Below are positions 57,887-64,000 of a stretch of 64,000 nucleotides of DNA, in pieces. A program made the translations under genes and the position numbers. The notes under the pieces were generated by a model. The model was not told where the DNA came from. It was given only the letters and a program-made list of their open reading frames with translations, and did no database searches. The stretch's first letter is position 1; the number at the start of each line of letters is the position of its first letter. The DNA comes from Pseudomonas sp. Irchel 3E20 (GTDB lineage: Bacteria > Pseudomonadota > Gammaproteobacteria > Pseudomonadales > Pseudomonadaceae), in NCBI RefSeq assembly GCF_900187645.1, contig NZ_FYEE01000005.1, positions 62,001 through 126,000 of the forward strand. Reading direction: 5' to 3'.

Positions 57887-58492
57887 CTACCGCGCCACGT
57901 ACCATTTGCGATCGGTTACCGTGCCTTGCAGCGGGACGTCCCAACTGGCCTGATCCAACTTTTCGACCTTTTGGCATTCGTGGGCCAGCCCCAGCAGCGT
58001 CGGCTTGCGCCAGCTTTTGCGGCGCGCCAGGTACGCGAGGCTGCGGTCGTAGAACCCGCCGCCCATCCCCAGGCGCCCGCCCGTTTCATCGAAGCCGACC
58101 AACGGCAACAGCACCAGGTCCAGGGCCCAGGCCTTGCGCTGGCGGGCGACATTGACCCGCGGTTCGAGGATGCGAAAGCGGTTGGGCTTGAGCTTTTCGC
58201 CGGGGCGAACGCGTTGGAATGCCATTTTCGTGCGTGGCCAGGCGCTGAGTACCGGTAGGTAGGTGGCCTTGCCGCGCCGCTGGGCCGCGCGCAGCAGCAG
58301 GCGCGGGTCGATTTCACCGTCGGTGGGCAAGTACAGGGAAATATGTTGGGCCCGGCGCCAAACCGGGTGTTGCGCCAGTTGCCGGTACAACCCGTGCGCC
58401 GCCCGGCGCTGTTGGCGGGCGGTGAGGGCGCGGCGGGCTCGGCGCAGCATGCGTCGAAGTTGCGGGCGTGAAAGCGGCGCAGGTTCGGTCAT
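57887..58492 (-). CDS. 5-formyltetrahydrofolate cyclo-ligase
   Basis: Converts 5-formyl-THF to 5,10-methenyl-THF. The 201-residue protein has the ATP and folate motif RLGMGGGFYDRSLAYL and an Arg-rich N-terminal helix. The ATG at 58492 (MTEPAPLSRP) is preferred over an upstream in-frame start. It lies directly downstream of ssrS, and in E. coli ygfA has the same neighbours, so it may be transcribed from the ssrS promoter. Confidence 0.93.
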   Translation of the reverse strand: MTEPAPLSRPQLRRMLRRARRALTARQQRRAAHGLYRQLAQHPVWRRAQHISLYLPTDGEIDPRLLLRAAQRRGKATYLPVLSAWPRTKMAFQRVRPGEKLKPNRFRILEPRVNVARQRKAWALDLVLLPLVGFDETGGRLGMGGGFYDRSLAYLARRKSWRKPTLLGLAHECQKVEKLDQASWDVPLQGTVTDRKWYVAR

Positions 58493-58579
58493 GGTGATCG
58501 GCTGTCGAGGTGGGCCGCCCGCTGGGCATGCCGGTGATAAAACAATGCCAGTTGCGAGAACTGGCATTGGATTGAATTC

Positions 58580-58757
58580 AGGCTCCCCGGATGAACCGCT
58601 GCCGACTTAGCCCTTGAACCCGAAAGTTCAAGGTGGAAGATGCAGTAGGCTTTAAGGCTTTCCGTCTAGCGGACATGCACACCAGCCCAACGTGCAACTT
58701 CCAGGGTAGTGCGAATCGGCTCAGGGACATCGCCAGCTGGCAAGCACCCCAGGGAGT
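58580..58757 (-). ncRNA. ssrS: 6S RNA
   Basis: Read leftward the sequence has the 6S hallmarks: the terminal stem ends with CTCCC near the 5' end and GGGGAG near the 3' end, the segment GCGATGTCCCTGAGCCGATTC, then GAAAGCCTTAAAGCC, and CCTTGAAC...GTTCAAGG near the 3' end. It lies between zapA and the cyclo-ligase gene, the standard position. 6S RNA binds RNA polymerase with sigma-70 and represses transcription in stationary phase. Ends are approximate. Confidence 0.93.
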
Positions 58758-58763
58758 GGCGCG

Positions 58764-58769
58764 AGTATA
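58764..58769 (-). promoter_or_regulatory. -10 of the ssrS promoter
   Basis: TATACT on the minus strand, seven bases before the expected 5' end of 6S RNA near 58757. Confidence 0.65.
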
Positions 58770-58788
58770 CCCCAAGCGGTGACATCAT

Positions 58789-59106
58789 TCAGCCTTTGCT
58801 GACGTCCGGGTCGTTGGACAACGCCTGGTCGACACGGTCGAGCAGGTCGCGCACCTGCTCGCGGGTCGAGCCGCTGGCCTGCACGTCCGGGCGTTCCTGG
58901 CTGTGCAGCAGGTCGTGGGTGATGTTCAGCGCGGCCATTACGGCGATACGGTCGGCGCCGATGACTTTGCCGCTGCTGCGGATCTTGCGCATCTTGTCGT
59001 CCAGGTAACGGGCGGCGGCCAGCAGGTGGCTGCGCTCTTCCTGGGAGCAACTGACGGAATACTCTTTGTCGAGGATCTGCACGGTGACGCTATTGCTTGA
59101 ACTCAT
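58789..59106 (-). CDS. zapA: ZapA, cell division protein
   Basis: Promotes bundling of FtsZ at the division ring. The 105-residue protein begins MSSSNSVTVQILDKEYSVSC and has RYLDDKMRKIR and a C-terminal coiled coil. It overlaps the gene before it by 4 bases (ATGA) and is followed by ssrS. Confidence 0.95.
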   Translation of the reverse strand: MSSSNSVTVQILDKEYSVSCSQEERSHLLAAARYLDDKMRKIRSSGKVIGADRIAVMAALNITHDLLHSQERPDVQASGSTREQVRDLLDRVDQALSNDPDVSKG

Positions 59107-59312
59107 GAGTCTTGCTCCAAGGCCTTGAGGCGCGAAATCATCGATTCGACCTTACGCCGGGCGATTTCGTTTTTTTCAATGAGGTGCGCGCGTTCCTCGC
59201 GCCAGGTCTTTTCCTGAGCTAATAGGAGTCCGTTCTGGCTCTTTAGTTGCTCGACTCGGGTAATTAGCAATTCGAGTCTGGCCATCAGCGCGTGCAGGTC
59301 GGTGTCTTCCAT
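59103..59312 (-). CDS. ZapB-like coiled-coil protein (TIGR02449 type)
   Basis: A 69-residue protein that is almost all coiled coil (MARLELLITRVEQLKSQNGLL...). The type is regularly found upstream of zapA in pseudomonads and xanthomonads, so a role at the division ring with ZapA is likely. The ATG at 59312 is used; a GTG three codons upstream is possible. Confidence 0.85.
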   Translation of the reverse strand: MEDTDLHALMARLELLITRVEQLKSQNGLLLAQEKTWREERAHLIEKNEIARRKVESMISRLKALEQDS

Positions 59313-59440
59313 TGTGTCCACTAAAAATGTGTCTGATGGGCGGCAACTGCCGGGCAGCCTTTAATGGTCTTGGCGAGTCTGTCGTTGTAGGATACAAGCC
59401 CTTCATTCTAGACATAGCGCCGCTTGGCGCCTAGCAGCCC

Positions 59441-59995
59441 ATGCCCATTCAGAATTCCCCGTACCAAGCCTTCGCCACCCTGCTCACCACCAGTGGCCAC
59501 CCCGTCTCGCCTGCCGAACTGCATGGCCTGTTGCTGGGGCGCAGTTGCGCCGGCGCGGGCTTTGAAGCCGACAGTTGGTTGGCCGACGCCGCCGAACTGC
59601 TCGAAGGCGAACCGCAGGACAACGTGCGCAATGCTCTGATCGGCTTGCAGGAGATGGTCAAGGGCGAGCTGACCGGCGACGACATGACCGTTGTGCTGCT
59701 GTTGCCCACCGACGACGCACCCCTGGCCGACCGTGCCGCTGCGCTGGGCCAATGGTGCCAGGGCTTCCTCACCGGTTTCGGCCTGACCCGCCGCGCCTAC
59801 GCGTTGAGCACCGAAGCCACCGAAGTGCTGCAGGACCTGGCCGCCATCGCCCAGGTGCAGGACGCCCTCGAAGAGTCCGATGACGGCGAGAGCGACTACA
59901 TGGAAGTCATGGAATACCTGCGTGTGGCGCCGCTGCTGCTGTTCACCGAAACCAAGAAAACCGACGAGTCGGCCGCCAAACCGTCGCTGCATTGA
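59441..59995 (+). CDS. ygfB: YgfB / UPF0149 family protein
   Basis: A 184-residue protein with a helical UPF0149 fold ([43 protein letters not shown]). In P. aeruginosa the YgfB protein has been reported to affect ampDh3 expression and beta-lactam resistance through AlpA; whether this holds here is unknown. It is divergent from the zapA operon, and pepP follows by 27 bases. Confidence 0.92.
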   Translation: MPIQNSPYQAFATLLTTSGHPVSPAELHGLLLGRSCAGAGFEADSWLADAAELLEGEPQDNVRNALIGLQEMVKGELTGDDMTVVLLLPTDDAPLADRAAALGQWCQGFLTGFGLTRRAYALSTEATEVLQDLAAIAQVQDALEESDDGESDYMEVMEYLRVAPLLLFTETKKTDESAAKPSLH

Positions 59996-60022
59996 CCGCG
60001 TGAGAGGGAACCCCGTCTGCCC

Positions 60023-61357
60023 ATGATCCATATCCCGAAATCGGAATACACCCGCCGCCGCAAGGCGCTCATGGCGCAGATGGAACCCAACAGCATCGCG
60101 ATCCTGCCCGCCGCCGCGGTGGCGATCCGCAACCGCGACGTCGAGCACGTCTACCGCCAGGACAGCGATTTCCAATACCTCAGCGGCTTCCCCGAGCCCC
60201 AGGCCGTGCTGGTCCTGATGCCCGGCCGGGTGCACGGTGAGTACCTGCTGTTCTGCCGCGAGCGCAACGCCGAGCGCGAGTTGTGGGACGGTTTGCGCGC
60301 CGGCCAGGAAGGCGCGATCCGCGACTTTGGCGCCGATGACGCCTTTCCCATCACCGACATCGACGACATCCTGCCGGGCCTGATCGAAGGCCGCGACCGG
60401 GTGTATTCGGCCATGGGCAGCAACCCGGAATTCGACCGCCACCTGATGGACTGGATCAACGTCATCCGCTCTAAAGCGCACCTTGGCGCCCAGCCACCGA
60501 ACGAATTCGTTGCCCTGGATCATCTGCTCCACGACATGCGCCTGTATAAATCGGCGGCAGAAGTGAAGGTGATGCGCGAAGCGGCGCGGATTTCCGCCCA
60601 GGCCCACGTCCGTGCCATGCAGGCCAGTCGGCCGGGGCTGCACGAGTTCAGCCTGGAAGCGGAGCTGGATTACGAGTTCCGCAAGGGCGGGGCGAAAATG
60701 CCCGCCTACGGCTCCATCGTGGCCGCCGGGCGCAACAGCTGCATCCTGCACTACCAGCAGAATGACGCACTGCTCAAGGACGGCGACCTGGTACTGATCG
60801 ACGCGGGCTGCGAGATCGACTGCTACGCCAGCGACATCACCCGCACCTGGCCGGTCAACGGCAAGTTTTCTCCTGAGCAGAAAGCCATTTACGAAGTGGT
60901 GCTGGCGTCTCAGGAGGCCGCTTTTGCCCAGATCGCGCCCAATAAACACTGGAACCAGGCCCACGAGGCCACCGTTCGGGTGATAACCACCGGGCTGGTG
61001 GAGCTTGGGCTGTTGCAGGGTGAAGTGGACGAATTGATCGCCAGCGAGGCCTATAAGGCGTTCTACATGCACCGCGCCGGCCATTGGCTGGGCATGGACG
61101 TGCATGACGTAGGCGAGTACCGCGTAGGCGGGCAATGGCGCGTGCTGGAAGTCGGCATGGCGCTGACGGTGGAACCGGGCATCTACATTGCGCCCGACAA
61201 CCTCAACGTGGCGAAGAAATGGCGCGGCATTGGCGTGCGCATCGAGGATGACGTGGTAGTGACCAAACAAGGTTGTGAAATCCTGACCGGCGGCGTACCG
61301 AAAACCGTCGCCGCCATCGAGGCCTTGATGGCCGCTGCCCGGGTGCCTGTGGCATGA
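60023..61357 (+). CDS. pepP: PepP, Xaa-Pro aminopeptidase
   Basis: Removes N-terminal residues ahead of proline. The 444-residue protein has an aminopeptidase-P N-terminal domain (about 1-170) and a pita-bread metallopeptidase domain: metal ligands lie in DAGCEIDCYASDITRTW, HRAGHWLGMDVHDV, EPGIY and RIEDDVVV. It overlaps ubiH by 4 bases (ATGA at 61354-61357). The ygfB-pepP-ubiH-ubiI order matches E. coli. Confidence 0.96.
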   Translation: MIHIPKSEYTRRRKALMAQMEPNSIAILPAAAVAIRNRDVEHVYRQDSDFQYLSGFPEPQAVLVLMPGRVHGEYLLFCRERNAERELWDGLRAGQEGAIRDFGADDAFPITDIDDILPGLIEGRDRVYSAMGSNPEFDRHLMDWINVIRSKAHLGAQPPNEFVALDHLLHDMRLYKSAAEVKVMREAARISAQAHVRAMQASRPGLHEFSLEAELDYEFRKGGAKMPAYGSIVAAGRNSCILHYQQNDALLKDGDLVLIDAGCEIDCYASDITRTWPVNGKFSPEQKAIYEVVLASQEAAFAQIAPNKHWNQAHEATVRVITTGLVELGLLQGEVDELIASEAYKAFYMHRAGHWLGMDVHDVGEYRVGGQWRVLEVGMALTVEPGIYIAPDNLNVAKKWRGIGVRIEDDVVVTKQGCEILTGGVPKTVAAIEALMAAARVPVA

Positions 61358-62541
61358 GCCGCGTTCATCTGGCAATCATCGGCGGTGGCCTGGTGGGCGC
61401 GAGCCTGGCGCTGGCGTTGCAGGCCGGGGCCAAGGCCCGCGGTTGGAAAATCGTCCTGATCGAACCCTTCGCCCCCGGCGACAGCTACCAGCCCAGCTAT
61501 GACGCCCGCTCCTCGGCGCTGTCCTATGGCGCCAAGCAAATCTACCAACGCCTGGGCCTGTGGCAGGAAGTCTCGCGCCGCGCCGAGCCGATCAAGCAAA
61601 TACACGTGTCCGACCGCGGGCGGTTTTCCACCGCGCGGCTGTCGGCGATGGAAGAAGGTGTGCCGGCCCTGGGCTACGTGGTGGAAAACGCCTGGCTCGG
61701 CCAATGCCTGTGGCAGGGCCTGGACAAGGACGTCATCAGTTGGCGGTGCCCGGCCCATGTCACCCGCATGGAGCCGCTGGCCGATGGCTATCGCCTCACC
61801 CTGGACGACGAAACCACCCTTGAATGCGACCTCGCGGTATTGGCCGACGGTGGCCGCTCGGGGCTGCGCGAGCAATTGGGCATCGGTGTGCGCCAGCGCC
61901 CTTATAACCAAAGCGCGCTGATCGCCAACGTCACCCCCAGCGAAGCCCATAACGGCATGGCTTTCGAGCGCTTCACCGACGACGGCCCGATGGCCCTGCT
62001 GCCGCTGCCGGAAAACCGCTGCGCGCTGGTCTGGACCCGCGTCGGCATGGACGCCAAGCGCTTGGCGGAGCTGGACGAGCGCAGTTTCTTGAGCGAATTG
62101 CAGGGCGTGTTCGGCTACCGCCTCGGCACCCTCAAGCACGTCGGCGCGCGGCACCTCTACCCGCTGACGCTGGTGGAGGCCGAAGAGCAAGTGCGGCCCC
62201 ATCTGACGGTGCTGGGTAACGCGGCCCACAGCCTGCACCCCATCGCCGGGCAGGGCTTCAACCTGTCCCTGCGCGATGCCCAGGCCCTGGCCGATGCCTT
62301 GCTGGCCAGTGAATTGCCACCGGGTGACTTCCCCACGCTGCAAGCCTATCGCGAGCGCCAGCGCCTCGATCAGCAGCTCACCGTGGGCTTTTCCGACCAG
62401 GTCACGCGCCTGTTCGGCAGCACCCAACCCTTGGTGTCGTTTGGCCGCAACCTTGGCCTGCTGGGCCTCGACCTACTGCCGCCCGCCAAACGCTGGTTCG
62501 CCCGCCAGGCCATGGGCCTGGGCACCCGGCCCGATATCTAA
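61354..62541 (+). CDS. ubiH: UbiH, 2-octaprenyl-6-methoxyphenol hydroxylase
   Basis: FAD-dependent ring hydroxylase of ubiquinone synthesis, 395 residues. The FAD dinucleotide fold is at the start (IIGGGLVGASLALAL), the DG motif near residue 165 (VLADGGRSGLREQLG), and the second FAD motif reads LGNAAHSLHPIAGQGFNLSLRDA. Translation is coupled to pepP. It is followed by a second, related hydroxylase. Confidence 0.95.
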   Translation: MSRVHLAIIGGGLVGASLALALQAGAKARGWKIVLIEPFAPGDSYQPSYDARSSALSYGAKQIYQRLGLWQEVSRRAEPIKQIHVSDRGRFSTARLSAMEEGVPALGYVVENAWLGQCLWQGLDKDVISWRCPAHVTRMEPLADGYRLTLDDETTLECDLAVLADGGRSGLREQLGIGVRQRPYNQSALIANVTPSEAHNGMAFERFTDDGPMALLPLPENRCALVWTRVGMDAKRLAELDERSFLSELQGVFGYRLGTLKHVGARHLYPLTLVEAEEQVRPHLTVLGNAAHSLHPIAGQGFNLSLRDAQALADALLASELPPGDFPTLQAYRERQRLDQQLTVGFSDQVTRLFGSTQPLVSFGRNLGLLGLDLLPPAKRWFARQAMGLGTRPDI

Positions 62542-62623
62542 GTTGCGCGCCCGGCGTGTGCCGGCGCGGCTCACTACAACCCTTTAGGTGCGACGCAAGT
62601 CGCCCGCGAGACAGGCTTAAAGC

Positions 62624-63847
62624 ATGGACATGCGCGCAGATCTGCTGATTGTCGGGGCCGGAATGGTCGGGAGCGCCCTGGCGCTGGCGTTGCAGGGCAG
62701 TGGCCTGGAGGTGCTGTTGATCGACGGCAGCCCTCTGAGCGTCAAACCCTTCGACCCCCAGGCCCCCTTCGAGCCACGGGTGAGCGCCTTGTCGGCCGCC
62801 AGCCAGCGGATTCTCGAACGCCTCGGCGCCTGGGACGGCATCGCCCACCGCCGCGCCAGCCCCTACAACCAGATGCACGTGTGGGACGGCAGCGGCACCG
62901 GGCAGATCCACTTCTCGGCGGCCAGCGTGCATGCCGAGGTGCTGGGCCATATCGTCGAAAACCGCGTGGTCCAGGACGCTTTGCTGGAGCGCCTGCACGC
63001 CTGCGACCTGGGCCTGCTGGCCAACGCGCGCCTGGAGCAGATGCGCCGCTCCGGCGACGACTGGCTGCTGACCCTGGCCGATGGCCGCACCTTGCGCGCG
63101 CCCCTGGTGATTGCCGCTGATGGCGCCCACTCCGCCGTGCGCCGCCTCACCGGGTGCGCGACCCGCGAATGGGATTACCTGCACCACGCCATTGTTACCA
63201 GCGTGCGCAGCAGCAAGGCGCACCAAATGACCGCGTGGCAGCGCTTCACCGACACCGGGCCGCTGGCCTTTCTGCCGTTGACGCGTGATGGCCAGCAAGA
63301 CTGGTGCTCCATCGTCTGGTCCACCACACCCAGCGAAGCCGAACGTTTGATGACCCTGGACGAGGAGGCCTTTTGCCGCGAACTGGAGCGCGCCTTTGAA
63401 GGACGCCTGGGCACGGTGCTCAGTGCCGACGGGCGGCTGTGCGTGCCCCTGCGCCAGCGCCACGCCAAGCGCTACGTGGCCGAAGGCCTGGCGCTGATCG
63501 GCGACGCGGCGCACACCATCCACCCGTTGGCCGGGCAGGGCGTCAACTTGGGCTTTCTCGATGCGGCGGTGCTGGCCGAGGTGCTGCTCAACGCCGCCAG
63601 CCGTGGCGAGCGCCTGGCGGACGTGAAAGTCCTCAGCCGCTTCGAGCGTCGGCGCATGCCCCACAACCTGGCGCTAATGAGCGCGATGGAAGGCTTCGAA
63701 CGCCTGTTCCAAGCCGACCAACTGCCGCTGCGCTGGCTGCGCAACACCGGGCTGAAAATGGTCGAGCAAATGCCCGAGGCCAAGGCCCTGTTCGTGCGCC
63801 AGGCCCTGGGCCTGAGCGGCGACCTGCCGGAGCTGGCCAAGGCTTGA
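62624..63847 (+). CDS. ubiI: UbiI-like FAD hydroxylase of ubiquinone synthesis
   Basis: Paralogue of ubiH, 407 residues. It has the FAD fold (LLIVGAGMVGSALALALQGSG), the DG motif AADGAHSAVRRLTG and GDAAHTIHPLAGQGVNLGFLDAA. In E. coli the gene after ubiH is ubiI, which adds the C5 hydroxyl group. UbiI, UbiH and UbiF resemble each other, so the position of hydroxylation is inferred from gene order. It lies 82 bases after ubiH. Confidence 0.9.
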   Translation: MDMRADLLIVGAGMVGSALALALQGSGLEVLLIDGSPLSVKPFDPQAPFEPRVSALSAASQRILERLGAWDGIAHRRASPYNQMHVWDGSGTGQIHFSAASVHAEVLGHIVENRVVQDALLERLHACDLGLLANARLEQMRRSGDDWLLTLADGRTLRAPLVIAADGAHSAVRRLTGCATREWDYLHHAIVTSVRSSKAHQMTAWQRFTDTGPLAFLPLTRDGQQDWCSIVWSTTPSEAERLMTLDEEAFCRELERAFEGRLGTVLSADGRLCVPLRQRHAKRYVAEGLALIGDAAHTIHPLAGQGVNLGFLDAAVLAEVLLNAASRGERLADVKVLSRFERRRMPHNLALMSAMEGFERLFQADQLPLRWLRNTGLKMVEQMPEAKALFVRQALGLSGDLPELAKA

Positions 63848-63925
63848 GTGGGCAATATCTGAGCGGACACTGCGGGCCCTGCAACATCCAGTAACGCCTG
63901 GGCTCAGTGATCGATTGAGAACGTA

Positions 63926-63944
63926 AATGTGAGTCCTTATCATT
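63926..63944 (+). promoter_or_regulatory. Possible Fur box
   Basis: AATGTGAGTCCTTATCATT matches 14 of 19 positions of an AATGATAATGATTATCATT-type Fur site and lies 33 bases before the next gene. Confidence 0.5.
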
Positions 63945-63976
63945 TGACCCCCTCCTGACTACGAGAGACCGCTCCC

Positions 63977-64000
63977 ATGTTGGCACCCAAGCGCCTGCTC
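63977..64000 (+). CDS. Start of a gene, probable iron(III) ABC transporter binding protein
   Basis: Only eight codons are in the window, reading MLAPKRLL, compatible with the beginning of a signal peptide. A weak GAGAGA lies upstream. The Fur-like box and my recall of this position in Pseudomonas suggest an iron-binding ABC transporter protein, but the sequence itself is too short to show this. Confidence 0.35.

Noticed and set aside
62402..63664. 420-codon minus-strand frame over ubiI
   Set aside because: Antisense shadow; the plus-strand ubiI gene has clear FAD motifs.

Overview
The window is ordinary high-GC chromosome from a gammaproteobacterium of the genus Pseudomonas, most likely the P. 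fluorescens group. The gene order (pst-pho, ubiA-ubiC, rubredoxin and its reductase, HU, recG-oxyR, rpoZ-spoT, crc-pyrE-argB-algC-dut-coaBC, rpmB-rpmG, rho-ubiD, ssrS-zapA, pepP-ubiH-ubiI) is the one I know from that genus, and crc, algC and an exbB-exbD-tonB cluster support it. Short intergenic palindromes of the P. fluorescens REP type also recur. No CRISPR array, IS element, prophage, rRNA or tRNA was seen. The only accessory island is at about 13.2-18.3 kb.

Layout. 1-9.1 kb is the phosphate block: the end of pstA, then pstB and phoU, a response regulator, an M23 metallopeptidase, a CorC/HlyC-type membrane protein, and phoR and phoB on the minus strand. Two Pho-box-like sites face each other between phoB and a small secreted protein. 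9.2-13.2 kb holds ubiA and ubiC (first steps of ubiquinone synthesis), rubredoxin, rubredoxin reductase, HU and a small SCP2-like protein.

13.2-18.3 kb holds four genes in the order A2-B2-A1-B1, transcribed leftward. They are two tandem copies, offset by 2388 bp, of a DUF2515-like gene (A) and a membrane-anchored partner (B). The 5' part of A and the 3' part of B are nearly or fully identical between copies, whereas the 3' part of A and the 5' part of B have diverged. An 88-codon ORF lies upstream, and its ribosome binding site is inside a hairpin. This is the part least explained by known housekeeping biology and looks like a polymorphic, immunity-type cassette array.

18.5-30.8 kb: a YbaK-HDOD protein, recG, oxyR, tonB-exbD-exbB, an SDR protein, a lipoprotein, ridA, spoT, rpoZ and gmk. 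30.8-39.6 kb: yicC, rph, a DUF4870-type membrane protein, crc, pyrE, argB, algC, dut, coaBC and radC. 39.6-46.9 kb: a peptide-type ABC binding protein, a 540-bp gap with the rpmB promoter and leader, rpmB-rpmG, an I78 inhibitor, a cupin, an aldehyde dehydrogenase, trxA and rho.

46.9-57 kb: ubiD translationally coupled to a ferredoxin-reductase fusion, chaC, a quinone oxidoreductase, a FliL-like protein, and a three-gene HlyD / RbbA-like / ABC-2 permease export operon. 57-64 kb: an EVE protein, a 48-residue membrane protein, the 5-formyltetrahydrofolate cyclo-ligase gene, 6S RNA, zapA, a ZapB-like gene, ygfB, pepP, ubiH and ubiI. The window ends in the first codons of a probable iron ABC transporter binding protein behind a Fur-like box.

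Ubiquinone synthesis is a recurring theme (ubiC, ubiA, ubiD, ubiH, ubiI in three clusters). Genes are densely packed, with many 1- or 4-base stop/start overlaps that imply translational coupling, and most operons end in clear intrinsic terminators.
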